Part shown: positions 19,904-30,097 of the stretch, in pieces
Layout of the letters: every line of letters begins with the position of its first letter
Numbering within the stretch: the first letter of the stretch is position 1
Assembly: GCF_001074155.1 (NCBI RefSeq)
Contig: NZ_JUUZ01000028.1
Coordinates: 1-43,541, forward strand
DNA: 43,541 nucleotides
Source of the DNA: Streptococcus pseudopneumoniae
GTDB lineage: Bacteria > Bacillota > Bacilli > Lactobacillales > Streptococcaceae
Direction: 5' to 3'
The notes under the pieces: generated by a model
Told to the model about the DNA's origin: nothing
Database searches by the model: none
The model's input: only the letters and a program-made list of their open reading frames with translations
Position numbers and translations under genes: made by a program

Positions 19904-20343
19904 TACTTGATTTCTCCTACTAAAGCAGTTAAAAACCGCTGGATAATTTTTTGCTCCTCAGCCGAGAATTGACTAGCAACTTGTTCATAAGTCGAGAGGG
20001 TGTGCTCATGATGATGATGGTGCTCTTCAGCGATTGGTCGTGCCAAGTCTGTCAATTGATAGAAGATCACTCTTGCATCCTTAGGATCCTTGGATGTCTC
20101 CAACATCCCCTCTTTAATCAAGGACTTAATGGCCTTGGTGACAGCTGCTTGACTGACATTGAGACGGCGAGCCAACTCCGAATTCGTTAATGACTCCTCT
20201 GATAAGAGCATAAGAATATGCTCCTGGGTATTCGTCAAGGCCACTTCACTCGTGCAATGACCAATCAAAATTTCATGCTGATTTTCAGCTTTCAGGATTA
20301 CTTCATTTAAAAAATGATCAATTTCTGTTGCTAATTGTCTCAT
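19903..20343 (-). CDS. adcR: Zinc-responsive MarR-family repressor AdcR
   Basis: This 146-residue winged-helix regulator represses zinc uptake genes when zinc is plentiful. The known zinc-site residues of pneumococcal AdcR are all in place: Glu24, Cys30, Glu41, His42, Glu107, His108 and His112. The DNA-binding segment is about residues 50-75 ([19 protein letters not shown]). A run of His at 108-112 (EEHHHHHEH) is part of or next to the metal site. It is first in the adcRCBA operon and has an AdcR box over its own promoter, so it should be autoregulated. Confidence 0.96.
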   Translation of the reverse strand: MRQLATEIDHFLNEVILKAENQHEILIGHCTSEVALTNTQEHILMLLSEESLTNSELARRLNVSQAAVTKAIKSLIKEGMLETSKDPKDARVIFYQLTDLARPIAEEHHHHHEHTLSTYEQVASQFSAEEQKIIQRFLTALVGEIK

Positions 20344-20400
20344 GATTTGCCCCTTTCTTCAAACAATTTTTCTATTATTACAGTACTTTCAGTCTGTTTG

Positions 20401-20412
20401 TTTACTAGTTAA
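20401..20412 (-). promoter_or_regulatory. AdcR box
   Basis: On the minus strand TTAACTAGTAAA matches the known AdcR consensus TTAACNRGTTAA with one mismatch. It abuts the adcR -10 box, so bound AdcR-zinc should block initiation. Confidence 0.75.
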
Positions 20413-20439
20413 GTATATCACATCCAAGTATAGAGTCAA
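20412..20439 (-). promoter_or_regulatory. adcRCBA promoter
   Basis: TTGACT (20434-20439), 16-nt spacer, TATACT (20412-20417) preceded by TGA (extended -10), on the minus strand. Confidence 0.7.
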
Positions 20440-20553
20440 GAAAAAAGATGAAAACAATTTTTTATGTTTTCATTTTCTTGATCTCTTTTTACTTACCCTT
20501 ATTCAAATGAAGAGGCCGCTACAACACTGTCCATTACCAAAAATCTTTCATTA

Positions 20554-20585
20554 CAAAGAGCCCAAAACAAGGTTCAGGCTCTTTG
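20554..20585 (-). terminator. Hairpin after dltD, probable terminator
   Basis: A 9-bp stem CAAAGAGCC / GGCTCTTTG with a 14-nt loop lies a few bases beyond the dltD stop. The U tract after it is weak on the minus strand, so termination may be partial. Confidence 0.5.
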
Positions 20586-20590
20586 GTTAT

Positions 20591-22094
<1,504 letters not shown>

Positions 22095-22104
22095 TTAATT
22101 CCTT

Positions 22105-23349
22105 TTATTTTTTAAACCATAAATCATTCAAAAATCCAGAGAAGATTAAGAATGAGACCATCACGACATGGAAGGTGACTACCATGCCAAGCAACTGAAC
22201 CCAGCGATTTTCAAGCAAGGGAGGTCGTCCTGCTTTCTTACGTTCTTTATTGAGCGTTTTTTTCTTTCTGACCCAGGCATCATTAATCACTAAACCTACC
22301 CCATGAAAGAGTCCGTAGGCGATGTAAAACCACGTTATTCCATGCCAGAACCCCATAAGGAGCATGTTTAGGATATAGGCGACACTTGAGGTCACATTTC
22401 GATTCTTAAACAATTTCTTTCTCGTCATCACCATGACCATGCGCATAAAGACAAAGTCACGAAACCAGAAAGATAAACTCATGTGCCAGCGATTCCAAAA
22501 CTCCTTCAAATCCCTTGATAAAAAAGGTTTGTTGAAGTTGATCGGACTACGAATTCCCATCAGATTTGAAATCGCCAAAGCAAACATAGAATAGCCCGCA
22601 AAATCAAAGAAGAGCTCCAAACCAAATGTATACATGACTGCTACTACATAATAGTTAAAGAATCCACCTACCTGAAGAGCTAGATTTTTTAGGGGCGTTA
22701 ACATAATTTCGCCTAAAATATGAGCCAGGATAAATTTATACAGAAACCCCATCATGATATATCGAACTGACTCAGCTAGCATGTCCATCAACTCATCACG
22801 TTCTGGAATCGTCTTATAATTTTCATTAAAACGCTTGAAACGATCAATAGGACCACTTGAAAATGTCGGCATAAAGAGGAGAAAACGTAAATACTCCCAC
22901 AACTTCAATTCCTTAATGACTCCATCTCTGAGTTCAATAATGATTCCCACCGAACGAAAAGTCAAATAGGAAATACCAATAAATCCTAATAAAGACTGTG
23001 TGCCGTTAATAGCCGGTTGCACTTTCACAAAAATGATGGGAAGTAACGATAATAAACTCACCAAGTAGAAAATCCATTTGCCATCTCGGACTTTTCGATA
23101 CTGCTTGTAAAAAAGTACCAGTAATATTTGCCATATCAGATAAATACCTAAGGCAGCTATCTGATTAGTCTTGCCCCCCGTCAACATAGTTACGATAAAG
23201 AACAAACTAACCAATATTTCATACCAGGCAAAACGTTTTTTGAAAAAAAGTCCGATAAAGATTGGCAAGGTAGCAGTAATCACGTACAAAAAGTACTGCG
23301 GATTCCCATACGGCTCAATATGAGGCAGCTGTTTCAGGAAATCCATCAT
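22105..23349 (-). CDS. dltB: Teichoic acid D-alanyltransferase DltB (MBOAT)
   Basis: This membrane-bound O-acyltransferase takes D-alanine from DltC across the membrane toward teichoic acids. The 414-residue polytopic protein carries the MBOAT core with [14 protein letters not shown] and the catalytic-type His of [10 protein letters not shown]. The first ATG (23349) forms a 4-nt ATGA overlap with the dltA stop, with GAGGTG upstream inside dltA. Confidence 0.96.
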   Translation of the reverse strand: MMDFLKQLPHIEPYGNPQYFLYVITATLPIFIGLFFKKRFAWYEILVSLFFIVTMLTGGKTNQIAALGIYLIWQILLVLFYKQYRKVRDGKWIFYLVSLLSLLPIIFVKVQPAINGTQSLLGFIGISYLTFRSVGIIIELRDGVIKELKLWEYLRFLLFMPTFSSGPIDRFKRFNENYKTIPERDELMDMLAESVRYIMMGFLYKFILAHILGEIMLTPLKNLALQVGGFFNYYVVAVMYTFGLELFFDFAGYSMFALAISNLMGIRSPINFNKPFLSRDLKEFWNRWHMSLSFWFRDFVFMRMVMVMTRKKLFKNRNVTSSVAYILNMLLMGFWHGITWFYIAYGLFHGVGLVINDAWVRKKKTLNKERKKAGRPPLLENRWVQLLGMVVTFHVVMVSFLIFSGFLNDLWFKK

Positions 23350-24896
23350 CTATTATTCACCTCGTTAATCAATCCTTTGATATCAATCTTGCCATTTGGA
23401 GTCAGTGGCAATTCCTCTCTGTAAAGAAACTTAGATGGCATCATGTAAGACATCATAATATCTTCCAAGTCTTCCTTGATAGCTTTCGTGATATCAATTT
23501 CGCGCTCAAATTGTTCTTTGACGCCATCTTTTAAGATAACATAGGCCAAGAGATTTTGGACCTTGTGATCCTTGTTGTAACGAGGAACTGCAACAGCAGA
23601 TTCAACGTACTTGGATTTGTTCAAGTTTTGAGAGACATCCTCTAGTTCAATACGATAGCCATTAAACTTGATCTGGAAGTCCATCCGTCCACCGTAAAGA
23701 AGAAGACCTTCATCTGTCATAGTTCCAACATCTCCAGTGTGGTAGGCTGGCAAACCTTCAAATTCGAAGAAAGCTTCAGCTGTTTTTTCAGGATTGTTCA
23801 TGTAGCCTTTTGAAACAGCTGGACCAGATACGATGATCTCCCCTTGCTCACCATTTGGCAATTTGTTTCCTGCCTCATCAATGATGAAGGTTGGAGAATC
23901 TTCTTTGGTATAGCCAATTGGCAAGCGTTTAAGAGTCGCTAACATCTCATCTGTAATAGCGACTGCCGACAAAGCAACAGTCGCTTCCGTTGGACCGTAG
24001 GCATTGATGATGCGTGCATTTGGGAAACGCTCGCGCAATTTCTGAGCGGTTTTAACGGTCAACTCTTCCCCATCAAAGTAGAAATGGGTGATCCCTGGCA
24101 TCTTTTCAGCATTGAAATCTTCAGACAACATGGCCATATCTGCAAAAGATGGTGTTGAAGTCCAGATCGCAATCGGAAGAGAAAAGATGGTTGCAAAGAG
24201 TTGTTTGAAATCTTGAGTGATGGCTGACGGAAGGGCAAAAAGCGTTCCTCCAAGAGCCAAGGTCGGTGCCCAGTACATGACAGATAAGTCAAAAGAATAG
24301 GGCGGTTGCGCCAACATTTGCGGACGCTCTGGCGTTGCAAATTCCTTGTCCGTAATCATCCAGTTGGTAAAGCTGAGCAAGTTGCCGTGCGAAATTTGCA
24401 CCCCTTTTGGTTTCCCAGTAGTCCCTGAGGTAAAGATGATATAGTAGTTATCATCTCCCTTGACCGGATGTTGCAAGTCATAGACATTCTGAGCCGCATA
24501 AGCTTCACGTACTTGCTCCAAGGACATGATTGGAGCAGCTGGGTTTCCCAATGGAAATTCATTGATGGCTATGATTAAGCTTGGTTCTGCTACTTCAAGA
24601 ATGGCAGACACACGCTCCAAGGCAGAATGGCTATCAATTGGGATATAGGCATGGCCAGATTTTGTCAAGGCCACAAAAGTAGCCAACATCTCATACTCTT
24701 GACCACCAAAAACCACTACAGGAGATTTCTCAGGTAGGTCTAGTCGATCAATAGCTGCAGCCAAGCTATCTGAATCAGCCTTCAATTGACCATAGGTATG
24801 CTCTTCTCCAAGGACATTATATACTGGAAAAGCAGGCTGAGTTTGAGCAAAATACTCAATTCTTTCAATCATATCTCTAATTGGCTTATTAGACAC
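23346..24896 (-). CDS. dltA: D-alanine--D-alanyl carrier protein ligase DltA
   Basis: This cytoplasmic adenylate-forming enzyme activates D-alanine and loads it on DltC. The 516-residue product contains the ANL motifs [29 protein letters not shown] and the C-terminal catalytic Lys in [10 protein letters not shown]. The start is GTG at 24896 ((M)[10 protein letters not shown]), supported by AAGGAGAG 8 nt upstream and by family length. An in-frame ATG at 24926 lies inside dltX. Confidence 0.97.
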   Translation of the reverse strand: MSNKPIRDMIERIEYFAQTQPAFPVYNVLGEEHTYGQLKADSDSLAAAIDRLDLPEKSPVVVFGGQEYEMLATFVALTKSGHAYIPIDSHSALERVSAILEVAEPSLIIAINEFPLGNPAAPIMSLEQVREAYAAQNVYDLQHPVKGDDNYYIIFTSGTTGKPKGVQISHGNLLSFTNWMITDKEFATPERPQMLAQPPYSFDLSVMYWAPTLALGGTLFALPSAITQDFKQLFATIFSLPIAIWTSTPSFADMAMLSEDFNAEKMPGITHFYFDGEELTVKTAQKLRERFPNARIINAYGPTEATVALSAVAITDEMLATLKRLPIGYTKEDSPTFIIDEAGNKLPNGEQGEIIVSGPAVSKGYMNNPEKTAEAFFEFEGLPAYHTGDVGTMTDEGLLLYGGRMDFQIKFNGYRIELEDVSQNLNKSKYVESAVAVPRYNKDHKVQNLLAYVILKDGVKEQFEREIDITKAIKEDLEDIMMSYMMPSKFLYREELPLTPNGKIDIKGLINEVNNR

Positions 24897-24915
24897 GATT
24901 CGTTCTCTCCTTAAA

Positions 24916-25047
24916 CTAAAATTCATTGTAAATAAAGCTTCCCTGACTTTGCCCTAAATAACTAAAGAAATAAAGTAAACCCAGTAAAACAATAAAATAC
25001 AGGACAGTTTGCCCTAAAAAAACATAGTATGGTTTCTTTTTATTCAT
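24916..25047 (-). CDS. dltX: DltX, small membrane protein of the dlt operon
   Basis: The 43-residue protein begins [18 protein letters not shown], has one transmembrane segment, and ends SFIYNEF, the conserved C-terminal form of DltX. It is the first gene of the operon, 19 nt before dltA. In other Gram-positives DltX is needed for D-alanylation and is reported to act with the DltB/DltD machinery. It is short and easily missed by gene finders. Confidence 0.9.
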   Translation of the reverse strand: MNKKKPYYVFLGQTVLYFIVLLGLLYFFSYLGQSQGSFIYNEF

Positions 25048-25125
25048 GATTGATTTCTTTTCTGTAAATTTTCATCATTTTTTCGCAAACATACAATTAC
25101 TATTTAATCTCGTTCCCATTTTACC

Positions 25126-25155
25126 ATTTTACCACTTTATTCTCTTTATTTTCAA
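25126..25155 (-). promoter_or_regulatory. Candidate dlt operon promoter
   Basis: TTGAAA (25150-25155), 18-nt spacer, TAAAAT (25126-25131) preceded by TGG, on the minus strand. The -10 lies in a repeated TGGTAAAATGGTAAAAT stretch, so the precise -10 is ambiguous. The leader to dltX would be about 75 nt. Confidence 0.45.
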
Positions 25156-25180
25156 CTGTTTACCATTTTTTAGAAGTTGA

Positions 25181-25197
25181 TTTTAGCTTATTTTAAG
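25181..25197 (+). promoter_or_regulatory. CiaR-like direct repeat upstream of dlt
   Basis: TTTTAG, 5 nt, TTTAAG resembles the CiaR site TTTAAG-N5-TTTAAG with one mismatch. dlt belongs to the CiaR regulon in pneumococcus. The repeat is on the strand opposite to dlt and 26 bp upstream of the candidate -35. Confidence 0.35.
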
Positions 25198-25310
25198 ACA
25201 AGCCAAGCTAGGAATAAAAACATCATCCCTTTGTTATCTAGCACAAACAATTTTAAATCATGCAATTTGGAAGACTAGCAAACACACGGCTCCCGCTTTG
25301 GGCATTTTTA

Positions 25311-25319
25311 TGCTAAAAT
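25311..25319 (+). promoter_or_regulatory. Extended -10 promoter of hslO, 7 nt before its start codon
   Basis: TGCTAAAAT fits TGn-TAAAAT. The -10 ends 7 nt before the hslO ATG, so transcription would start at or next to the A of the ATG. No -35 and no Shine-Dalgarno sequence are seen. Confidence 0.55.
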
Positions 25320-25326
25320 AGTAGCT

Positions 25327-26199
25327 ATGGATAAAATTATTAAAACAATATCAGAAAGTGGATCTTTTCGTGCTTATGTACTAGGCAGCACTGAAACTGT
25401 CCGCACTGCTCAAGAAAAACATCAAACTCAAGCTAGCTCAACTGTAGCACTTGGTCGTACTTTGATTGCCAGTCAAATTCTCGCCGCAAATGAAAAGGGA
25501 GATACTAAAATTACGGTCAAAGTCCTCGGAACTAGCTCACTCGGAGCCATCATCACCGTTGCAGATACCAAGGGAAACGTTAAGGGATACGTTCAAAATC
25601 CTGGCGTTGACATCAAAAAAACTGCAACTGGTGAAATCCTAGTTGGTCCATTTGTCGGCAATGGCCAATTCCTAGTTATCACAGACTATGGCACTGGAAA
25701 TCCATATCATTCCATGACGCCTCTTATTTCTGGAGAAATCGGTGAAGACCTAGCTTTCTATCTTACAGAAAGCCAACAAACCCCTTCAGCTGTAGGGCTT
25801 AATGTCCTTTTAGACGAAGACGACAAGGTCAAAGTTGCTGGCGGCTTCTTGCTACAAGTATTGCCAAATGCCAAAGATGAAGAAATTGCACGTTTTGAAA
25901 AACGCATCCAAGAAATGCCAGCCATTTCAACACTGCTAGAGAGTGACGACCATATCGAAGCCCTTCTCAAAGCTATCTACGGCGACGAACCATACAAACG
26001 TCTGTCTGAAGAAGAAATTCGTTTCCAATGTGACTGCAGCAAAGAACGATTTATGAGCGCCCTTGCGAGCCTTCCGAGCTCAGATTTACAAGAAATGAAG
26101 GATGAAGACCACGGGGCAGAAATTACTTGTCAATTCTGCCAAACAACTTATAACTTTGATGAAAACGATCTGGAGGAACTCATTCGTGGCAAATCTTAA
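25327..26199 (+). CDS. hslO: Redox-regulated chaperone Hsp33 (HslO)
   Basis: This cytoplasmic holdase chaperone is activated by oxidation and unfolding. The 290-residue product has the N-terminal Hsp33 domain ([24 protein letters not shown]) and the C-terminal redox zinc switch: Cys235 and Cys237 (CDC) and Cys268 and Cys271 (CQFC). The start ATG is placed immediately after an extended -10 box and has no ribosome site, suggesting a leaderless mRNA. It overlaps dusB by 14 nt and is divergent from dltX. Confidence 0.96.
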   Translation: MDKIIKTISESGSFRAYVLGSTETVRTAQEKHQTQASSTVALGRTLIASQILAANEKGDTKITVKVLGTSSLGAIITVADTKGNVKGYVQNPGVDIKKTATGEILVGPFVGNGQFLVITDYGTGNPYHSMTPLISGEIGEDLAFYLTESQQTPSAVGLNVLLDEDDKVKVAGGFLLQVLPNAKDEEIARFEKRIQEMPAISTLLESDDHIEALLKAIYGDEPYKRLSEEEIRFQCDCSKERFMSALASLPSSDLQEMKDEDHGAEITCQFCQTTYNFDENDLEELIRGKS

Positions 26200-27166
26200 T
26201 ACACCTTTTATGATTGGTAATGTTGAGATTCCCAATCGTACCGTTTTAGCACCTATGGCAGGCGTAACTAACTCTGCCTTTCGTACCATTGCAAAAGAGC
26301 TCGGAGCTGGCCTTGTGGTCATGGAAATGGTCTCTGACAAAGGTATCCAATACAACAATGAAAAGACTCTTCACATGCTTCATATCGATGAAGGAGAAAA
26401 CCCAGTTTCGATCCAACTTTTCGGAAGTGACGAAGATAGCCTAGCACGCGCAGCAGAATTCATCCAAGAAAACACTAAGACCGATATCGTCGATATCAAC
26501 ATGGGCTGCCCAGTTAATAAAATCGTAAAAAACGAGGCTGGTGCTATGTGGCTCAAGGACCCAGACAAGATCTATTCTATCATTAACAAGGTTCAATCAG
26601 TCCTTGATATCCCTCTCACTGTCAAAATGCGTACAGGCTGGTCTGACCCATCCCTAGCAGTAGAAAATGCCCTTGCCGCTGAAGCTGCAGGTGTTTCTGC
26701 CCTTGCTATGCACGGTCGTACACGCGAGCAAATGTATACTGGCCATGCGGACCTTGAGACTCTTCATAAGGTTGCACAAGCTCTGACTAAGATTCCATTT
26801 ATCGCTAATGGTGACATCCGCACTGTCCAAGATGCCAAACAACGCATCGAAGAAGTCGGTGCTGATGCCGTCATGATTGGTCGAGCTGCTATGGGTAATC
26901 CTTATCTCTTCAATCAAATCAATCATTACTTCGAAACGGGAGAAATCCTTCCTGATTTGACCTTCGAAGATAAAATGAAAATCGCTTATGAACACTTGAA
27001 ACGCTTGATTGATCTCAAGGGAGAAAAGGTTGCTGTCCGTGAATTCCGTGGTCTAGCTCCTCACTATCTCCGTGGTACATCCGGAGCTGCTAAACTTCGT
27101 GGCGCTATTTCACAAGCAAGTACTCTAGCAGAGATTGAAACTCTCTTACAGTTAGAGAAAGCATAA
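26186..27166 (+). CDS. dusB: tRNA-dihydrouridine synthase (DusB family)
   Basis: This FMN-dependent enzyme reduces uridines in tRNA to dihydrouridine using NADPH. The 326-residue TIM barrel has [13 protein letters not shown], the catalytic Cys108 in [23 protein letters not shown] and the FMN-phosphate loop [13 protein letters not shown]. The start is GTG at 26186, with TGGAGGA 7 nt upstream inside hslO. The longer frame from 26102 adds a tail that is a shadow of hslO. It overlaps the hslO stop by 14 nt, hence probably translationally coupled. The hslO-dus pairing is common in Firmicutes. Confidence 0.94.
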   Translation: MANLNTPFMIGNVEIPNRTVLAPMAGVTNSAFRTIAKELGAGLVVMEMVSDKGIQYNNEKTLHMLHIDEGENPVSIQLFGSDEDSLARAAEFIQENTKTDIVDINMGCPVNKIVKNEAGAMWLKDPDKIYSIINKVQSVLDIPLTVKMRTGWSDPSLAVENALAAEAAGVSALAMHGRTREQMYTGHADLETLHKVAQALTKIPFIANGDIRTVQDAKQRIEEVGADAVMIGRAAMGNPYLFNQINHYFETGEILPDLTFEDKMKIAYEHLKRLIDLKGEKVAVREFRGLAPHYLRGTSGAAKLRGAISQASTLAEIETLLQLEKA

Positions 27167-27184
27167 TCTTTTGTCTACATCACA

Positions 27185-27219
27185 AAAAAGGCAAAGCTCA
27201 AAATGAGCCTTGCCTTTTT
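27185..27219. terminator. Bidirectional terminator between dusB and the DUF1275 gene
   Basis: A 15-bp near-perfect stem (one mismatch) with loop AAAAT is flanked by A and T runs on both sides. It serves dusB on plus and the convergent membrane-protein gene on minus. Confidence 0.85.
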
Positions 27220-27934
27220 ATATATTCTCATCTTGCAAATCTAGTTGCTTCACTCTAGCTATATAGTAGGACATAATCAAAAACAAATTGAAGCTGACAA
27301 TCCAAATCGACCATTCATGGAGAAAATGCATCGATACAGCTAAACTAATTGCCCCCACTACGAAACTACCGACAACGATTCCATAGTTCAAGGCTTGACG
27401 GCGATATTCTTGGATATTTCCTTCTCCCCTAGTTAAGCGATACAAAGCAGTCAACATCTTTCGGTAATTTCCAGAGGTCATAAAAATGACATAGGGATGA
27501 TCTTCAATCAAACTACCCGTAAATGTTAGCATCATCATTCCTGTTCCAAAAGCAATAAAAGGAACTTCAAGTAAAGGAAATCGTGAAAAGAAAGGTAGAA
27601 TAAGGGTTCCGATAAATAAGGGAAGTAGCATCTTAACTCGCCAATAGGCTGTTTTACGATATTCTTTCACGTGTAAGGCAAACAGAAACCCTATGGAAAA
27701 GAAAATAATAGAACAGAATCGCAACATGGTATTGATGACATGTGAGTCATGCCAATCCGATATCAGAAGAAGAATGTTCCCTGTCTGTGTAGCCACCAAA
27801 CTATGGTACTGGATATGACAAAATACATCCAAAGAACCACCTATAAAGCCAAGGAGCACTCCCATGAGTCGTGTGTTTTGAGGTAAAATTAATTTATCTG
27901 CCATTAGTTTATCACTCATTCCCTTTCGATTCAT
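27218..27934 (-). CDS. YoaK/DUF1275 family membrane protein
   Basis: A 238-residue protein with about six hydrophobic segments. LLGFIGGSLDVFCHIQYHSLVATQTGNILLL at the N-terminus and the TFTGSL / MTSGNYRKM pair fit the DUF1275 (YoaK-like) family; the function is unknown. The start is uncertain: the first ATG (27934) overlaps an apparent extended -10 (TGGTATAAT, 27937-27945), so translation may begin at the ATG at 27919 or 27904. AAAGGGA lies between these but at poor spacing. It could also be read from the lipoprotein gene upstream, as no terminator is evident in the 86-nt gap. Confidence 0.75.
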   Translation of the reverse strand: MNRKGMSDKLMADKLILPQNTRLMGVLLGFIGGSLDVFCHIQYHSLVATQTGNILLLISDWHDSHVINTMLRFCSIIFFSIGFLFALHVKEYRKTAYWRVKMLLPLFIGTLILPFFSRFPLLEVPFIAFGTGMMMLTFTGSLIEDHPYVIFMTSGNYRKMLTALYRLTRGEGNIQEYRRQALNYGIVVGSFVVGAISLAVSMHFLHEWSIWIVSFNLFLIMSYYIARVKQLDLQDENI

Positions 27935-28020
27935 TTATTATACCACTTCTCTTGGAGAAACTAAGTGAAAAACAGTTGAACTACTCTTTTCTATATTTAG
28001 AATAGACTTGAGGTACCTTT

Positions 28021-28707
28021 CTATGGTTGAATCAAAACAACACTAGATACCGTACCATCTGCTCCTGTTGTAATTTGGATGACTTTTCCATCACCTACTT
28101 CAGCATTGTATTTTCCATCGTCAAGAGTATAAGAATAGCTTTGGATAGAATAGTTTTCTTTCTTACCATCAGCAGATTCTACTGTAAACTTGCCACCTGA
28201 TGAAACAGTGATAGTTTCACCATTAGCGCCCTTCCAATTTCCAGCTGCAGCCGAAAAATCTTTGTCCACCATAGTCAAGACTCCTTTATAACGTTTGTTA
28301 TGTTCTGCTTGCTTGTCTTGAAGTTTGCGATCAGTTGTTGGATCATAAGTTGACTGATTCGATTTTGCTTGTGTTCCTTCTTGATTTGATGGGGTTTGAG
28401 AAGTCGTCTGCTTAGCAGAAGATTTTTGATTCTGCTTTGTTTCTGGCGCTGTTGTTGCTTGCGATTGATTAGCAGTAGACCTTGACTGATCAGAGGATGA
28501 CGACTTAGTGTTTTCTGATGTAGTTGATGACTTCTGAGTCTTGTTATCTTTACTTGAAGAACTTGCCTTAGAACTAGAAGATGCTTGTGTTGTCTTACTA
28601 GAACTATCACTCGCAGTGTTCTCTTTCTTATTACCACAAGCTCCTAATAACAAGGTTGAAGCCAATACGGCAACTGCAAGTAATCGAATTGAGTTTTTTG
28701 TTTTCAT
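28021..28707 (-). CDS. DUF6287-like lipoprotein with Ser/Thr-rich linker
   Basis: The 228-residue product has a lipoprotein signal (LLLGACG, Cys24) and then about 110 residues made mostly of Ser, Thr, Lys, Gln and Asn, a flexible wall-spanning linker. The C-terminal domain of about 80 residues begins FSAAAGNWKGANGETITVSSGG and is beta-rich, resembling the DUF6287 domain of lactic-acid-bacterial lipoproteins. The function is unknown. AGGAGGGG precedes the ATG. The promoter overlaps three VicR-type half-sites, pointing to a cell-wall-stress or wall-metabolism role; that is inference. The domain name is from memory and needs a profile search. Confidence 0.75.
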   Translation of the reverse strand: MKTKNSIRLLAVAVLASTLLLGACGNKKENTASDSSSKTTQASSSSKASSSSKDNKTQKSSTTSENTKSSSSDQSRSTANQSQATTAPETKQNQKSSAKQTTSQTPSNQEGTQAKSNQSTYDPTTDRKLQDKQAEHNKRYKGVLTMVDKDFSAAAGNWKGANGETITVSSGGKFTVESADGKKENYSIQSYSYTLDDGKYNAEVGDGKVIQITTGADGTVSSVVLIQP

Positions 28708-28741
28708 AATATTCCCCTCCTGTAATCCTTTTGAAACGTTG

Positions 28742-28769
28742 TGTAATATTTCTGTAATATTATTGTAAT
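28742..28769 (+). promoter_or_regulatory. Triple VicR/WalR-type half-sites
   Basis: TGTAAT occurs at 28742, 28753 and 28764, exactly 11 bp apart, giving two overlapping perfect matches to the WalR/VicR consensus TGTWAH-N5-TGTWAH. The third copy overlaps the lipoprotein -10 box; the others lie just downstream of it. Confidence 0.65.
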
Positions 28770-28790
28770 ATTTGCTTGCTTGTTTGTCAA
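28762..28790 (-). promoter_or_regulatory. Promoter of the DUF6287-like lipoprotein
   Basis: On the minus strand TTGACA (28785-28790), 17-nt spacer, TACAAT (28762-28767). It overlaps the VicR-type repeat. Confidence 0.75.
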
Positions 28791-28922
28791 CTATTTATAT
28801 ATGGTTTTGGTTTTTATTTATATTTGTTCTTTTTTAATCCTTCTATCTCTATTATTCGTTAAAAATTTAAAAAACAGTAAATTTTTCCTACTAAAAATAC
28901 TATATCTTATAAGTGTAATCGC

Positions 28923-28950
28923 TTGCATTTTTTTCTTGAAGGGCTATAAT
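28923..28950 (+). promoter_or_regulatory. Promoter of the small membrane protein
   Basis: TTGCAT (28923-28928), 16-nt spacer, TATAAT (28945-28950), 33 nt before the ATG. Confidence 0.6.
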
Positions 28951-28983
28951 AAAATTGAAATAGGATATTGGAGGTGTAGGTTT

Positions 28984-29214
28984 ATGTCAAAGAAATATTA
29001 CAAGTATCTTCCTTGGTTGATTTTAGCTGCTTTCGTTTCTTATGGGGGTGCTACTCATTACGCTCAAACAACATTTGATTTGTTCTACCTAACTGCCATT
29101 TTCATGATTGTCTACGTGGCTTTATTGTATTTACACGAACATTATTTAAAATATAAATACAAAGATTTATTCATTCGAATCATGAGCAATTCTAATAAAG
29201 ATAAACATCCTTAA
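28984..29214 (+). CDS. Small membrane protein of unknown function
   Basis: The 76-residue protein begins MSKKYYKYLPWLILAA, has two hydrophobic segments (about residues 8-22 and 33-51), and a basic, Lys/Tyr-rich C-terminal tail. No family is recognised. The start at 28984 is chosen because GGAGG lies 9 nt upstream and a good promoter lies 33 nt upstream. The frame stays open back to 28780, but that part spans the promoter and is AT-rich noise. A strong hairpin follows the stop. Confidence 0.7.
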   Translation: MSKKYYKYLPWLILAAFVSYGGATHYAQTTFDLFYLTAIFMIVYVALLYLHEHYLKYKYKDLFIRIMSNSNKDKHP

Positions 29215-29216
29215 AC

Positions 29217-29250
29217 AAAAAGAGGTCGAGAAAATCCCGACCTCACTTTT
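29217..29250. terminator. Bidirectional terminator
   Basis: A 7-bp GC-rich stem GAGGTCG / CGACCTC (29222-29228 and 29238-29244) is flanked by A and T runs. It serves the small membrane protein on plus and the NUDIX gene on minus. Confidence 0.85.
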
Positions 29251-30024
29251 TTATTTTAATCGATAAATGGTAATAACTTCTTTCTGGGGAATCCGTTTAA
29301 AACCAACTTCCTCTAAGCTGTCTCCATATTTTGATAAGAAACTATCATTCGTGTCTAATTTGCCTGGACACAGAGTTCCAATGAGGGCTAACCCATCATC
29401 CACTGTGAACTCATCCTCTAGTAGATAAAGGAAACGAGGGTCATAGTCGATAGCTTTTTGAATCTTCTTGATGGATGCTTGAATAATGGATAAGTGGTCA
29501 AATGCAAAGTCCTTCTCTTCCAGTTCTTTGCCATCCAAATAACACTTACCTGTATGAAAATCAACATCTACAAGAAGGACTTCCTTGGCATCATCTCCTG
29601 CTTTAGCCAAGTCATACGCTCGACCAGGTAAGTAAACCAAGTGGGCAATAGTAACTGTCCAACCCCTGGGATCACGGCCAGGAGTCGATACTGTCACAAG
29701 CTGTTCAATCTTTTCTAGCGGAAGTTCAAGATTAATTTCTTCTTTTACCTCACGTTGACAAGCATGAGTAGCATCTTCCCCTTTATCCATAAATCCACCA
29801 ACTAGCGCTAAACAATTTTGAAAAGGATGTGCCTTCCGACGAATCAGAAAGAGCTTCATTTTCCCTTCTACAAAGCAATAGGCTACCATATCCACAGTCA
29901 CGCTTGGTTTTTCATACTGAGGGAGTGCTTGCTTGTGGTACCAGTCTAAAAATTCAGCTTGACTAGCGTGAACTTCAAAGTACTCTTTTTCTGTCATCCC
30001 GGTTGGAATTATCTGATTCATCAT
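29251..30024 (-). CDS. NUDIX hydrolase with C-terminal winged-helix-like extension
   Basis: The 257-residue protein carries a complete Nudix box: Gly77, five residues, Glu83, seven residues, Arg91-Glu92-Val, Glu95-Glu96 and Leu99. It should therefore hydrolyse a nucleoside diphosphate linked to another group. The residues STPGRDPRGWTV ahead of the third strand are typical of ADP-ribose-type members, and residues from about 175 on look like the helical extension seen in NrtR-like and ADPR-pyrophosphatase-like proteins. The intact catalytic box favours an enzyme over the NrtR repressor. ATG at 30024 with AGGAAG 6 nt upstream. No strong promoter is seen in the 73-nt gap to clpC. Confidence 0.8.
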   Translation of the reverse strand: MMNQIIPTGMTEKEYFEVHASQAEFLDWYHKQALPQYEKPSVTVDMVAYCFVEGKMKLFLIRRKAHPFQNCLALVGGFMDKGEDATHACQREVKEEINLELPLEKIEQLVTVSTPGRDPRGWTVTIAHLVYLPGRAYDLAKAGDDAKEVLLVDVDFHTGKCYLDGKELEEKDFAFDHLSIIQASIKKIQKAIDYDPRFLYLLEDEFTVDDGLALIGTLCPGKLDTNDSFLSKYGDSLEEVGFKRIPQKEVITIYRLK

Positions 30025-30097
30025 CTTCTACTTCCTTTCTGCTTTTGATGGCAATAAAGAGGGCGGATCTACAAATTATAGATTCATAGTTCTTGTT

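Noticed and set aside
24897..24926. ATG start for DltA at 24926
   Set aside because: It lies inside dltX and has no ribosome site. GTG at 24896 has AAGGAGAG and gives the usual 516 residues.
26102..26185. Upstream ATG for dusB giving 28 extra residues
   Set aside because: The extension is a frame shadow of the hslO zinc domain. GTG at 26186 has a strong ribosome site and matches family length.
28780..28983. In-frame N-terminal extension of the small membrane protein (hydrophobic, 68 residues)
   Set aside because: It spans a good promoter and lacks a ribosome site, whereas GGAGG precedes the ATG at 28984. AT-rich DNA naturally reads as hydrophobic residues.
29251..30024. NrtR-type NAD-metabolism repressor
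   Set aside because: The Nudix catalytic box is complete, whereas NrtR proteins usually have a degenerate one, and no NAD genes are nearby. Kept as a NUDIX hydrolase.
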